This document shows, in pieces, positions 8,558 through 18,071 of a stretch of DNA of 64,000 nucleotides. Numbering within the stretch: position 1 is the stretch's first letter; each line of letters begins with the position of its first letter. Source of the stretch: Rhizobium sp. ZPR4 (lineage in GTDB: Bacteria > Pseudomonadota > Alphaproteobacteria > Rhizobiales > Rhizobiaceae); assembly GCF_040215725.1 (NCBI RefSeq), contig NZ_CP157968.1:1426001-1490000 (forward strand), in the 5' to 3' direction. A program made the translations under genes and the position numbers. The notes below the pieces were generated by a model that searched no databases, was not told the origin of the DNA, and saw nothing but the letters and a program-made list of their open reading frames with translations.

Positions 8558-9160
8558 TCAAAGGCTGCCGGGTGCCGAAAGGGCTTGTTCGGTGGCAAGC
8601 AAGGCCTGGTCGAGCGGTGTCTTGTCTTTTCCAAGCTTGGCCAGGATCGCTGCCCCGAGCCAGAGGCTATAGAGCGAACGAGCCGTCTTTTCCGGGATGC
8701 AAGATGGTGAAATCGAGCCATCCTCGCGTCCCTCGGTAATTGTTTTGGTGAGGCGGCGAATGAGATCCTCGACGCCGCCGAGCAGGATGACGCGCATATT
8801 GTCCGAAAGATCGGAGATTTCGGCGGCAAGCTTTACGACCAGGCACCGGTCGGCGAGGCTGGCCGTGTTGCCATCGGAAAGCCAGGCATCCCAATAGTGC
8901 ATCAGGCGTTGGCGGCCATTGCCCTTCCAGCCGAAGAGCGCGTCGAGCCGCTCGGCATAGTCAGAGCAATATTGCTTCAGCAGGGCACAGCCGAAGGCTT
9001 CTTTGGACGCGAAATAGTAGTAGAACGAGCCTTTCGGCACGGCGCTCTGTTCGAGCAGTTCCTTCAGGCCCACGCCTCCGAAACCCTTGCGCAGCACCAG
9101 TTCCCGCCCGATTGCGAGAATATGGCTCCGAGTCAGCTCCGATTTCTTCTTCGTCATCAT
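8558..9160 (-). CDS. TetR/AcrR family transcriptional regulator
   Basis: A 200-residue repressor. The N-terminal HTH is clear: RSHILAIGRELVLRKGFGGVGLKELLEQSAVPKGSFYYYFASKEAFG, with the family's typical GSFYYYF recognition helix. The C-terminal ligand domain is of the TetR_C type. It is the first gene of a two-gene operon with the MDR oxidoreductase. This arrangement, with an operator just upstream at 9178-9195, suggests autorepression relieved by an electrophile or quinone, as in NemR-like systems. The ligand assignment is inference. Confidence 0.9.
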   Translation of the reverse strand: MMTKKKSELTRSHILAIGRELVLRKGFGGVGLKELLEQSAVPKGSFYYYFASKEAFGCALLKQYCSDYAERLDALFGWKGNGRQRLMHYWDAWLSDGNTASLADRCLVVKLAAEISDLSDNMRVILLGGVEDLIRRLTKTITEGREDGSISPSCIPEKTARSLYSLWLGAAILAKLGKDKTPLDQALLATEQALSAPGSL

Positions 9161-9177
9161 GAGCGGTCCGTAACAAA

Positions 9178-9195
9178 TAATCGACCGGTCGTCTA
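9178..9195. promoter_or_regulatory. Palindromic operator candidate for the TetR regulator
   Basis: Core perfect palindrome CGACCGGTCG (9182-9191), with matching TA/TA ends at 9178-9179 and 9194-9195. It lies 17 bases upstream of the tetR start on the minus strand, in the only intergenic gap serving the tetR-MDR operon. Size and symmetry fit TetR-family operators. Confidence 0.55.
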
Positions 9196-9216
9196 TAAAC
9201 CCGATGTTGTTCGCCG

Positions 9217-10473
9217 TCAGATCAGTGCGAGCGCTGCAAGCGAGAGGATCAAAGCCGGAAACATCACAAGAGCGCCGATCCTCAGGAAAGCCAGGGCTCC
9301 CATGTGGAGCCCTTCGCGGCGAAGAGCGGCAAGCCAGAGGATGGTGGCGAGCGAGCCGGTTACCGACAGGTTGGGGCCGAGATCGACGCCGATCAGCACC
9401 GCGCCGGCAATAGAATCAGGAACATGAGCCGCCTGCACTGCGCTGCCGGCGAAGAGGCCGGCCGGCAGATTGTTGACGAGATTGGAGACGATCGCAACGG
9501 AAAGCCCGGCAACGCCGACTGCCTGTGTCTGCGACTGTGCGGCGAGCAATGAGAGCTTATCGGATAGGAGAGCGGTAAGGCCGGTATGGTTGACCGCCTC
9601 GACGATCACGAAAAGACCTGCAACCAGAGGTATAACGCTCCAGCTTATGCCACGAAGGGTCTCCAGCGGATTTTGCCGGGTAAGGGCAAGAACGATGATG
9701 GTTGTGGCGAGGCCTGCGACAAATGTCGGGATGCCGAGGTCGAAATTCATGGCCGATGCCGCGATCAGGATGAGAGCGGTGACCACGAGCCCCCAGCCCG
9801 CCAGCCGGGCACTGTGGGAGAGGAGAGGTTGTGCGACATCGCGGGCGATCGTGTCTTCGGCCAGTGCACGTCGTTGCGTCCAATAGAGGCAGGCAAAGGT
9901 GACGATGATCGATACGATGGACGGCAGCAGGAAAGTCTGCATCCAGCGCGACAGGGGTGGCATCTCGCCGCCGGCGAAGATGACCAGATTGGCCGGATTG
10001 GAAATCGGCAGCACGAAGCTCGCGGCATTGGCGATGAAGGCGCAGACCAGCAGGTATGGCATGGGGTCTTTTACCCGCGCCGCGCGGCAGGCTGCGTAGA
10101 CGGCCGGCGTGAGCACGACGGCGGTTGCGTCGTTGGACAGAAATACCGTCACGACCACGCCGACGACGTAGACGAGCGCGAACAACCGGCGAGGGGAGCC
10201 CTTGGCATGCGAGGTGGCGATCGCCGCCACCCAGTCGAAGAGCCCTTCGCGTCGCGCAAGCTCCGACAGCAGCATCATGCCGATCAGGAAGAGATAGACA
10301 TCGAATCCTTTGGATATGCCCGCCCAGATGTCGGCTGGGCCGATGAGCCGCAGAGCGACGAGTAGTGCAGCGCCGAGAACCGCCCAGATCGCTTCCGGCC
10401 ACCGGAACGGGCGTGTGACGACACCGAGGGCGGTCAGGCCGGCGATGCTCCAGGTGATGGCGGATTCGGTCAT
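9217..10473 (-). CDS. ArsB/NhaD-like (SLC13/IT superfamily) permease
   Basis: About 418 residues from the ATG at 10473 (MTESAITWSIAG), which starts the first membrane helix. The open frame extends to 10533, but those 20 residues are polar, and the ribosome site is weak for both starts. About ten to eleven hydrophobic segments are seen. Motifs FLSNDATAVVLTPAVY and ANAASFVLPISNPANLVIF are the paired loops of the arsenite permease/Na+-H+ antiporter superfamily (ArsB, NhaD, SLC13). No arsR or arsC is beside it, so arsenite export is only one option; a different anion or metalloid is possible. Confidence 0.8.
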   Translation of the reverse strand: MTESAITWSIAGLTALGVVTRPFRWPEAIWAVLGAALLVALRLIGPADIWAGISKGFDVYLFLIGMMLLSELARREGLFDWVAAIATSHAKGSPRRLFALVYVVGVVVTVFLSNDATAVVLTPAVYAACRAARVKDPMPYLLVCAFIANAASFVLPISNPANLVIFAGGEMPPLSRWMQTFLLPSIVSIIVTFACLYWTQRRALAEDTIARDVAQPLLSHSARLAGWGLVVTALILIAASAMNFDLGIPTFVAGLATTIIVLALTRQNPLETLRGISWSVIPLVAGLFVIVEAVNHTGLTALLSDKLSLLAAQSQTQAVGVAGLSVAIVSNLVNNLPAGLFAGSAVQAAHVPDSIAGAVLIGVDLGPNLSVTGSLATILWLAALRREGLHMGALAFLRIGALVMFPALILSLAALALI

Positions 10474-10591
10474 TCGGCTCGTCTTGGATTTGAGGTTGGA
10501 GCGGCTATGTAGCATCACCGCGGGACGGAGCAAACCGGGCTGACGTTATGTCTCGACAGAATCCTGTACGATATGCCGATCCGACAGCGCG

Positions 10592-11050
10592 CTATACCTT
10601 CTTCGCTGTGGCCGCTCTCTTTGTCGTATCATCGTGCGTTTTGTCGGCTCGCTCGACGAGGACGGAACATTCTGCGTGGCGTATGACATATTCTACCGTC
10701 GAACCGAATATGCGATCGATGATATCGGACGTATGCGTCGCAAGAATGATCAGGTCGGCCTTCTTCTCCTGGGCGACGGTCAGAAGCGTTTTCGACGCCG
10801 TGCCCATGCGCACATCGACGGAGGCGGTAATGCCAAGACGCCTGCACAAGGCATCGAGCTTTTCTTCAGCTTCCGTAATTACTGAAACAGCCCAATCGTC
10901 CGGGCTTTCGCGCCCAGAGGGGAAACGCTCGATAACATGCGCGACCGTCAATTCACCGCCCGGGGATAAAAGTGCCTGAGACGTTCGCAACAGGCGTTCG
11001 GCGCGCTCGCGTGAGCCCAACCCAATTGCGCAAATGATCCTGTCATACAT
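10592..11050 (-). CDS. Universal stress protein, UspA family
   Basis: 152 residues from the ATG at 11050 (MYDRIICAIGLGS), with GGGAG seven bases upstream. The open frame runs to 11257, but the added N-terminus is not part of the fold. A single Usp domain is seen: first strand DRIICAIGLGS, a central ELTVAHVIERF strand, and a C-terminal KADLIILATHTSDIIDRIFGSTVEYVIRHAECSVLVER block. The G-2x-G-9x-G-S ATP motif is present only in part (the final FGS remains), so nucleotide binding is uncertain. Cytoplasmic stress role. It stands alone and is transcribed away from the cyd genes. Confidence 0.85.
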   Translation of the reverse strand: MYDRIICAIGLGSRERAERLLRTSQALLSPGGELTVAHVIERFPSGRESPDDWAVSVITEAEEKLDALCRRLGITASVDVRMGTASKTLLTVAQEKKADLIILATHTSDIIDRIFGSTVEYVIRHAECSVLVERADKTHDDTTKRAATAKKV

Positions 11051-11777
11051 TGCATTCTCCCAAAACGCCTCGGTCCGAAGCAGTTCTTCGGCATCACTTG
11101 CAATCTGTCCGGTTAAACTTGTCCGGACAAGCAAACGAGTATCCAACACATCGATAATGGTGGCATCCGTCAAGTCTCGTCGCCGGTATGATGCAAACCA
11201 TACATATCTGCGCGCCTCGGCCGATGACTGTCCGTTTCGCAGTCGGCATCGATTCATTCGATCGGGTGATTCGCCGGCCTGGCGTGAAGTTTACCGCAAG
11301 AGAGGTCAAATGGTCGCGGTTTTCATGTCCGACCGGATGGTGAGCGGCGAGGGATCTGCGCTTCCCGAGTAAGCGTCAGAATCGGGGAAAATTGCTGCAG
11401 TGCAAACGGTTTAGCTGCCGGACGATGTGACGCCACTATCGCAACAACATAGAAATATCATGGGCTTCTGCGGCAATCTGACATGGCTGTGGCAATGCCC
11501 TGCGACATCCTGCGCGCTTTTGCGCAGTGCACAAACTGCCTTAGAACCATGTCGCGAACAACTTGCCATGGGATCAACCCATCGGCGAGACGGGCGCTGC
11601 TATTCTTGTCGCTGACAAGAGGCAGAAAGCCAGTCATATTGGGGCTCCGATATCGTCGATTGCGGCAAGTGCGTTCTGGGTTCGACGAAGGATTGATGAT
11701 CTGCAATGCAGTTCATTCGATCTTTATTGGTCGGCGGACCCTCCTTGATGACACTGACTTGGAAAGGACGGGCTCAC
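11051..11777. other. Long intergenic region between the usp and cyd genes
   Basis: 727 bases with no gene I can support on either strand. It must hold the divergent promoters for the stress protein and the cyd operon. The only ordered element I found is a perfect dyad TCTTGTC-gct-GACAAGA at 11605-11621. Short open frames here (for example 11458-11706 on the minus strand) show no recognisable domain. Confidence 0.5.
11605..11621. promoter_or_regulatory. Perfect dyad upstream of cydDC, operator candidate
   Basis: TCTTGTC (11605-11611), 3-base centre GCT, GACAAGA (11615-11621). It lies about 160 bases upstream of the cydD start. It does not match the FNR/FixK consensus, so if functional it binds another dimeric regulator. 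Confidence 0.35.
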
Positions 11778-13529
11778 GTGACAGCCTCCTCCGCCACCGA
11801 TGGAATGTTGGAAAGACGCAAGGTTGCGAATCCGCCTTCGTCAGAGAGTTCGACTATCGACAAGGCGGCAAAAGAGCCGATGGCCGCAAAATGTCGCGGC
11901 CTCCGCCTTGCATCAGCGCTACTCTGCCTGTCTTCTCTCGGATGGATCGGTCAGGCGGCAATGCTTGCTATAGGCGTGGGGGCGATCAGCCAAGGTGGCG
12001 GTGTTGGCGAGGTCGCGGTTCCGGCCGCCGTAGTTGCGGGGATCGGCGTCCTGCGGGCCTTCCTGGATGCGACGGGCGGGCGGCTCGCATTTCTCGCCGC
12101 GCGCCGGGAGCTGAGTACGCAGCGTGCAGCAGCAGCCGCGGCACTGGCCACACGCTCGCCTCTCGACAGCGGCAGACCCGCATCCGGTTTGGCGGCAAGC
12201 GTGCTGGGTGAGCAGGCGGAAGCGGTCGTTCCCTATCTCGCGCGCTTCCGTCCGACCCGCATGAGGGCAAGTCTGGTGCCGCTCGTCATGCTCATCTGTA
12301 TCCTGCCGATTTCGTGGCTGGCTGCGCTGATCCTCGCGCTCTGCGCGCCGCTCATCCCGATTTTCATGGCACTGATCGGCTGGCGTGCGAAAGCCGCCAG
12401 CGAGAAGCAGCTTGCCGAAACCGGCGGTATCAATGCCTTTCTGCTCGATCGTCTTCGCGGCCTCGCGACCATTCGTGCGCTCGACGCCGTTGATCTCACG
12501 GCCCGGCGTCTGCGCGCGGATGCGGACTCGCTGCGGCTGCGTACCATGGCTGTGCTCAGGATCGCGTTCCTGTCTTCGGCGGTGCTCGAATTCTTCGCCG
12601 CACTCGGCGTTGCCGCGACGGCCGTCTATGTCGGCTTCAGCCTTTTAGGCTCGATCGAGATCGGCACCTGGTACGGCAGTCTTACATTGACGCAGGGCCT
12701 CTTCATTCTGCTGCTCGCGCCTGCCTTCTTCGAGCCGTTGCGAGAGCTGTCCGCCGTTTGGCATGACCGCGCCAATGGCGAGGCGGCACTTTCGGCATTG
12801 AGAGAGCTGACATCATCACGCCAAACCATCCTCGGCGGCGCCGACTTGCAATCGTCCACGTCGATAAGCGAAGCCTCTGTCGAGATCGAAGCTCTGGTCT
12901 TCCGCCATATGCCGGAGCGAGACGCCGCAATCGATCATTTCGATCTTTCTATCGGGGCCGGGGAACATGTGGCGCTCTGGGGTGCCAGCGGCTCGGGCAA
13001 GACCACGCTGCTGTCGCTGATCGCCGGCCTCGCGCGGCACGAGGCCGGTGTCATCAGGATCGGCGGCATCCCGCTGCGTGACGACACAGCCGATGCATTG
13101 CGCCGCCGCATGACGTGGATTGGTCAATCGCCGCATATCTTTGCCGGCAGCGTCATGCGCAATATTAACCTGGGGCGCGGCGACATCGACGCTTCCGCCG
13201 TGGTTTCGGTTCTCGAAGGCGTTGCTCTCGATCGGGTCTTTACCCCGGAACGGATAGCTGCGGTCGGTGAGGGAGGGCTCGGTCTTTCCGGCGGCGAGGC
13301 GCTGAGACTGATGCTGGCGCGGATGATGGTCGAGGAGCGGGCCGATATCATCCTTGCGGACGAGCCGACCGCCCATCTTGATGCGCAGACTGCTGCCGCC
13401 GTCACAGATGCGCTGCTCGCGCTCGCCAAGGGCCGTGTCCTGATCGTCGCCACACATGATCCCGTGCTTGCCGCGCGGATGAATCGCATCGTCCGGCTCG
13501 ATGAGCGGGCGCGGAGAGTGGCGGCATGA
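11778..13529 (+). CDS. cydD: CydD, thiol reductant ABC exporter subunit
   Basis: Half-transporter of the heterodimeric CydDC complex of the inner membrane, which exports cysteine/glutathione or acts as a heme-linked reductase and is needed to assemble cytochrome bd. I chose the GTG at 11778 (GGAAAGGA at 11761-11768), giving about 583 residues, close to E. coli CydD. The frame is open back to an ATG at 11706. An N-terminal six-helix ABC membrane domain is followed by an ATPase domain with Walker A GASGSGKTT, signature LSGGEALRLMLARMM and Walker B IILADEPTAHLD. It overlaps cydC by four bases (ATGA). Confidence 0.92.
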   Translation: MTASSATDGMLERRKVANPPSSESSTIDKAAKEPMAAKCRGLRLASALLCLSSLGWIGQAAMLAIGVGAISQGGGVGEVAVPAAVVAGIGVLRAFLDATGGRLAFLAARRELSTQRAAAAAALATRSPLDSGRPASGLAASVLGEQAEAVVPYLARFRPTRMRASLVPLVMLICILPISWLAALILALCAPLIPIFMALIGWRAKAASEKQLAETGGINAFLLDRLRGLATIRALDAVDLTARRLRADADSLRLRTMAVLRIAFLSSAVLEFFAALGVAATAVYVGFSLLGSIEIGTWYGSLTLTQGLFILLLAPAFFEPLRELSAVWHDRANGEAALSALRELTSSRQTILGGADLQSSTSISEASVEIEALVFRHMPERDAAIDHFDLSIGAGEHVALWGASGSGKTTLLSLIAGLARHEAGVIRIGGIPLRDDTADALRRRMTWIGQSPHIFAGSVMRNINLGRGDIDASAVVSVLEGVALDRVFTPERIAAVGEGGLGLSGGEALRLMLARMMVEERADIILADEPTAHLDAQTAAAVTDALLALAKGRVLIVATHDPVLAARMNRIVRLDERARRVAA

Positions 13530-15217
13530 AGACCTCCCTCAAGACCCTTTTACCGCTGGTCAGGCTATTCTGGGTCGAGCGCGGCGCGAGCCTTGCTCTC
13601 GGCGTAGGCTTGTCGGTGTTGGCAATGCTTGCCGGCGGCGGACTGCTGGGACTGTCCGGCTGGTTCATCACCGCCTCGGCCCTTGCCGGTCTGACGGCTG
13701 CGAGCGCTGCGGTTTTCGACGTCTTCATGCCATCGGCCGGCATCCGCCTGCTCGCAATCGGCCGGACGGCTGCTCGATACGGCGAGCGGCTTGTTACGCA
13801 TGATGCGACCCTCAGGGTTCTTGCCGCTTTGCGCGAGAGGTTGTTTCGTGGCTGGGCGGAGCCTTCTGCGGCTGCGGCCATGGCCCGCCGGCCGGCGAAG
13901 CTGCTGTTTCGCCTGACGAATGATGTCGATGCGCTCGATTCCCTCTATCTGCGTGTGCTGGTGCCGGCCGCTGTCGCCGGTCTTGCCGCTATTGCGGTGA
14001 CGATCGCGCTCTGTTTTATCGATCCATCGTTCGGCGTCACGGCAGGGCTGTGGCTTGTCGCGCTCTGTCTTGGCCTTTCCCTCGTCGCGGCGCATCTGGC
14101 GCTGAAGCCGGGGCGCCGCCGCGCCCACGCGATAGAAGCGTTGCGGGCCCGGATTGTCGACCTTGTTGCCGGTCAGACCGATCTGGCGATGGCCGGACAG
14201 CTGCAGGCACAACGCACGGCGATTGCCGAGGCGGATCAGCGGTTGGCCGAAGCGGACAATGCCTTGAACCGGATCGATAGTGGCGTCGCAGCCGGCTTTT
14301 CACTTGGGTCGACATTCCTGTTGACGGCGACGCTGCTTGTGGTTGCCATGCTTGCCAGGCAGGGAACGATTGGCGCGCCTGCCTCTGCCTTCGCGCTGCT
14401 GATTGCCTTCGCCGCCACGGAGCCTTTTGCGGCTCTTAGACGAGGGGCGCTCGAACTCGGACGAACCCTGCTTGCTGCAAGGCGCATTGCGCCTCGATTG
14501 AGCCCGGCCGCCGCTCCCATGCCACGGGTTGAACCGGTCGCCGGCTATGCCTTCCAGCTCAGCGCTGTCGTCGCCGGACACGAGGGAGCTTCCCGCCCGG
14601 TCCTGAACGATCTGTCCCTGTCGCTGCCGGTCGGCGAGCGGCTGGCGGTCGTGGGGGAAAGCGGTGTCGGCAAATCGACGTTGCTGGCCGTGCTTGCGGG
14701 CGAGATTGTCGCGACGAGTGGCTCGGTGGCTCGTCAGCCGGCTGCGACGCTGACGCAGCGTAGCGAGCTGTTTCGAGACACGGTGCGAGGCAATCTGAAG
14801 CTGGCAGCTCCTCATGCGGACGACAACTACCTATGCGATGCGCTCGCAACGGCCGGTCTGCTCCACGACATCGACGCGCTTCCCCATGGCCTTTCAACGC
14901 GCCTCGGCGAAGGCGGCAACGGCCTTTCCGGCGGCCAGCTTCGCCGGCTGGCGCTCGCGAGGCTCCTGTTGCGCGATACGCCGCTCTGGCTTTTCGATGA
15001 GCCGACGGAGGGTCTCGATGCTGTTACGGCCCGTGCCGTGCTTGCTCGGCTGGCCTCGGCGGCCGATGGGCGCAGTCTCGTCATTGCAACACACATTCGT
15101 CGCGAGGCTGCCCTGGCAGATCGGATCGTCGCTCTGGACGGCGGCCGCATCGTCGCCATGGCTGCGCGCGGCACACCGGAATTCGAAATGCTTCTCGATC
15201 GGCTGCGGCCGGATTGA
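13526..15217 (+). CDS. cydC: CydC, thiol reductant ABC exporter subunit
   Basis: 563 residues, partner of CydD. The N-terminal membrane domain contains GGGLLGLSGWFITASALAGL and RYGERLVTHDATLRVLAALR, typical of CydC. The ATPase domain shows Walker A GESGVGKST, signature LSGGQLRRLALARLLL, Walker B LWLFDEPTEGLD and the H-loop ATH. Its start codon overlaps the cydD stop (ATGA), so the two are co-translated. It is followed 79 bases later by cydA, completing the cydDCAB order common in alphaproteobacteria. Confidence 0.93.
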   Translation: MKTSLKTLLPLVRLFWVERGASLALGVGLSVLAMLAGGGLLGLSGWFITASALAGLTAASAAVFDVFMPSAGIRLLAIGRTAARYGERLVTHDATLRVLAALRERLFRGWAEPSAAAAMARRPAKLLFRLTNDVDALDSLYLRVLVPAAVAGLAAIAVTIALCFIDPSFGVTAGLWLVALCLGLSLVAAHLALKPGRRRAHAIEALRARIVDLVAGQTDLAMAGQLQAQRTAIAEADQRLAEADNALNRIDSGVAAGFSLGSTFLLTATLLVVAMLARQGTIGAPASAFALLIAFAATEPFAALRRGALELGRTLLAARRIAPRLSPAAAPMPRVEPVAGYAFQLSAVVAGHEGASRPVLNDLSLSLPVGERLAVVGESGVGKSTLLAVLAGEIVATSGSVARQPAATLTQRSELFRDTVRGNLKLAAPHADDNYLCDALATAGLLHDIDALPHGLSTRLGEGGNGLSGGQLRRLALARLLLRDTPLWLFDEPTEGLDAVTARAVLARLASAADGRSLVIATHIRREAALADRIVALDGGRIVAMAARGTPEFEMLLDRLRPD

Positions 15218-15296
15218 GGGGCAATCAACATGCCCGCGGCGTGTCGAATAGCGCCGCATTCCTGTCAGACACACCGTAGGGGGTGGGAGAAAGACT

Positions 15297-16892
15297 ATGG
15301 AACTCGATATCGTGGCGCTGTCGCGCCTGCAGTTCGCCATGACGGCACTGTATCATTTCTTATTCGTGCCGCTGACGCTCGGCCTTTCCGTGCTGCTTGC
15401 CATCATGGAGACGACCTACGTCATGACCGGCCGCCAGATCTGGCGGCAGATGACGAAGTTCTGGGGAACGCTCTTCGGCATCAACTTCGTGCTCGGCGTC
15501 GCCACCGGCATCGTGATGGAATTCCAATTCGGTATGAACTGGAGCTATTACAGCTATTATGTCGGCGATATTTTCGGCGCGCCGCTGGCAATCGAAGGTC
15601 TGATGGCTTTCTTCCTGGAGGCGACTTTCGTCGGCCTGTTCTTCTTCGGCTGGGACAAGCTGTCGAAAGTTGGCCATCTGGTCGCGACCTGGGCTGTGGC
15701 GCTGGGCTCGAATTTCTCGGCCTTGTGGATTTTGATCGCCAATGGCTGGATGCAGAACCCGGCAGGCTCCGCGCTCAACCCGCAGACTATGCGCATGGAG
15801 ATCGTCAGCTTCTTCGACGTCGTCTTCAATCCGGTAGCACAGGCGAAGTTCGTTCACACCGTTTCCGCCGGTTACGTCTGTGCTTCGGTCTTCGTGCTCG
15901 GCGTCTCGGCCTGGTATCTCCTGAAGGGCCGCAGCGTAGAGCTTGCCAAGCGATCGATGACGGTTGCCGCATCCTTCGGCCTGGCTTCGGCACTGTCGGT
16001 CGTCGTGCTGGGTGACGAGAGCGGCTATCTGACGACCGAACATCAGAAGATGAAACTTGCGGCAATCGAGGCTATGTGGAAGACAGAGCCGGCGCCGGCC
16101 GCTTTTACTGCCTTCGGCTTTCCAGACCAGGAGGCCCGCGAGACCCATTATGCCATTCATATCCCCTGGGCCATGGGCCTGATCGGCACGCGGTCGCTGA
16201 CGACGGAAATCCCTGGCATCGACAAGCTCGAGGAACAGGCCAAGGATCGCATTCGCGAGGGCATCAAGGCCTATGATGCACCGACGAAGATCCGCGCTGC
16301 AAAGCCGGCGACGCCCGGCGAGGCCTCGCAGGATGTGGCCACAGCACGCACCTCTTTCGAGGATATCGGCCACGAGCTCGGTTATGCCCTGCTTTTGAAA
16401 CGCTATGTCGACGATCCGCGCCAGGCGACCGAGGAACAAATCGCCAAGGCTGCCCGCGACACCATTCCGAATGTGCCGACGCTTTTCTGGTCCTTCCGCA
16501 TCATGGTCGGGCTCGGCATGTTCTTCATTCTGTTGATGACGGTGTTTTTCTGGCTCTCGGCACGGCGTAAACTGGATCGGTATCCGTTGCTGCTGAGGAT
16601 CGCGGTTTTCGCCATTCCGCTGCCCTGGGTCGCCATCGAGCTTGGCTGGGTCGTCGCGGAATTCGGCCGTCAGCCCTGGATTATCGAAGGCGTGCTGCCG
16701 ACGGCCGCGGCCGTCTCCAATCTCGGCGCCGGCACCGTGCTGCTCACCATCCTCGGCTTTGCCGCGCTCTACACCGTCCTCATCGTCATCGAGATGACGC
16801 TGATGATCAAGTCGATCCGCAAAGGCCCCGAACCGGATGATGAACCGGAGGCCAAGCTGATTTCCGAAAACCTCGTTCCCGCTGCGGAGTGA
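15297..16892 (+). CDS. cydA: Cytochrome bd ubiquinol oxidase subunit I
   Basis: 531 residues, inner-membrane quinol oxidase subunit carrying hemes b558, b595 and d. The ribosome site GGGAGAAAG precedes the ATG. Ligand positions match E. coli with an offset of one: His20 (b595 ligand) in TALYHFLFVP, His187 (b558 ligand) in AKFVHTVSAGY, Glu100 and Glu108 of the proton channel in AIEGLMAFFLEATF. The quinol-site signature FGRQPWIIEGVLPT is present near residue 455. A long periplasmic Q-loop region lies at about residues 240-385. It is co-directional with cydB, six bases downstream. Confidence 0.96.
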   Translation: MELDIVALSRLQFAMTALYHFLFVPLTLGLSVLLAIMETTYVMTGRQIWRQMTKFWGTLFGINFVLGVATGIVMEFQFGMNWSYYSYYVGDIFGAPLAIEGLMAFFLEATFVGLFFFGWDKLSKVGHLVATWAVALGSNFSALWILIANGWMQNPAGSALNPQTMRMEIVSFFDVVFNPVAQAKFVHTVSAGYVCASVFVLGVSAWYLLKGRSVELAKRSMTVAASFGLASALSVVVLGDESGYLTTEHQKMKLAAIEAMWKTEPAPAAFTAFGFPDQEARETHYAIHIPWAMGLIGTRSLTTEIPGIDKLEEQAKDRIREGIKAYDAPTKIRAAKPATPGEASQDVATARTSFEDIGHELGYALLLKRYVDDPRQATEEQIAKAARDTIPNVPTLFWSFRIMVGLGMFFILLMTVFFWLSARRKLDRYPLLLRIAVFAIPLPWVAIELGWVVAEFGRQPWIIEGVLPTAAAVSNLGAGTVLLTILGFAALYTVLIVIEMTLMIKSIRKGPEPDDEPEAKLISENLVPAAE

Positions 16893-16898
16893 CCTGCC

Positions 16899-18053
16899 AT
16901 GATCCTGCATGAATTGATCGACTACGAGACCCTGCGCATCATCTGGTGGCTGCTTCTCGGCGTGCTTTTGATCGGCTTTGCCGTCACCGATGGCTTCGAC
17001 CTCGGCGTCGGCACGCTGCTTCCCTTCGTCGCCAGGACGGATACGGAGCGGCGCATTGCCATCAACTCGATCGGCCCGACCTGGGAAGGCAACCAGGTTT
17101 GGCTGATCCTTGGCGGCGGCGGGATTTTCGCTGCCTGGCCTCCACTCTACGCCGTATCCTTTTCCGGCTTCTATCTTGCGATGTTCGCCATCCTGTTTGC
17201 CCTGATCCTGCGGCCGGTCGCGTTCAAATATCGTTCCAAGCGCGATAGCGCCGGCTGGAAAGCAGGCTGGGACTGGGCTTTGTTCGTTGGCGGGTTCGTT
17301 CCATCGCTGATCTTCGGCGTGGCGGTCGGTAACGTGCTCCAAGGCGTGCCGTTCCGTTTCGACGACGATATGCGCATCTTCTACGAAGGCTCCTTCTTCG
17401 CGCTTCTGAACCCATATGCTCTCCTCTGTGGCCTGCTGTCTGTCGCCATGCTCGTGATGCACGGCGCTGCCTGGCTCCTCGTCAAGACAGATGGGGTTGT
17501 TGCCGAGCGCGCGCGTCGGTTCGGCATTGTGGCGGCTCTTGCCGTGATCGTGCTCTTTGCGCTCGGCGGCCTGTTCCTTTGGCTTGACATAGACGGCTAT
17601 CGCATCGCCAGTGCAATCGATGTCGCAGGCCCGTCCAATCCGCTTCTGAAGACGGTTGAACACAGCGCGGGCGCATGGCTTGGCAATTACAATGTCCATC
17701 CATGGATGCTGATCGCCCCGACTTTTGGCTTCGTCGGCGCAGCAGCGGCCTTGCTTGCCATGCTCGGCCGGCGTGAGGTGACCGTGCTGCTATTCAGCAA
17801 GCTTGCCATCTTCGGCATCATCTCGACGGTCGGCGTGTCGATGTTCCCCTTTATTCTGCCGTCATCGCTTGACCCGCGCTCCAGTCTGACGGTGTGGGAC
17901 GCTTCGTCCAGTCACCTGACGCTGTTCATCATGCTCGTCGTTGCCATCATCTTCCTGCCGATCGTGCTTGCCTATACCGCATGGGTCTACCGCGTGCTGT
18001 GGGGCAAGGTCGATGAAGCGACGGTGAATGACAAGGGCGGCCACGCCTACTAA
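16899..18053 (+). CDS. cydB: Cytochrome bd ubiquinol oxidase subunit II
   Basis: 384 residues with about nine membrane helices, beginning with the typical [35 protein letters not shown] and [27 protein letters not shown]. It ends with the [35 protein letters not shown] helix block. It pairs with CydA to form the oxidase. The ATG is six bases after the cydA stop, and the gene is followed by cydX after 18 bases. Confidence 0.96.
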   Translation: MILHELIDYETLRIIWWLLLGVLLIGFAVTDGFDLGVGTLLPFVARTDTERRIAINSIGPTWEGNQVWLILGGGGIFAAWPPLYAVSFSGFYLAMFAILFALILRPVAFKYRSKRDSAGWKAGWDWALFVGGFVPSLIFGVAVGNVLQGVPFRFDDDMRIFYEGSFFALLNPYALLCGLLSVAMLVMHGAAWLLVKTDGVVAERARRFGIVAALAVIVLFALGGLFLWLDIDGYRIASAIDVAGPSNPLLKTVEHSAGAWLGNYNVHPWMLIAPTFGFVGAAAALLAMLGRREVTVLLFSKLAIFGIISTVGVSMFPFILPSSLDPRSSLTVWDASSSHLTLFIMLVVAIIFLPIVLAYTAWVYRVLWGKVDEATVNDKGGHAY

Positions 18054-18071
18054 TCCTCAAGGAGATTTCGC

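Noticed and set aside
11563..11577. TTGCC-N5-ATCAA resembling an FNR/FixK site before cydD
   Set aside because: The spacer is five instead of four bases and the left half-site is poor, so it does not meet the consensus.
11458..11706. Minus-strand 82-codon frame upstream of cydD
   Set aside because: No convincing ribosome site, domain or hydrophobic pattern; I leave the region as intergenic.
11483..12211. Plus-strand frame overlapping the cydD start
   Set aside because: No recognisable domain and it runs over conserved CydD sequence in another frame.
15360..17699. Very long minus-strand open frame opposite cydA and cydB
   Set aside because: It mirrors the strongly conserved CydA/CydB frames; the translation is His/Asp/Arg-rich low-complexity with no domain. 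GC-rich codon bias on the plus strand keeps the antisense frame open.
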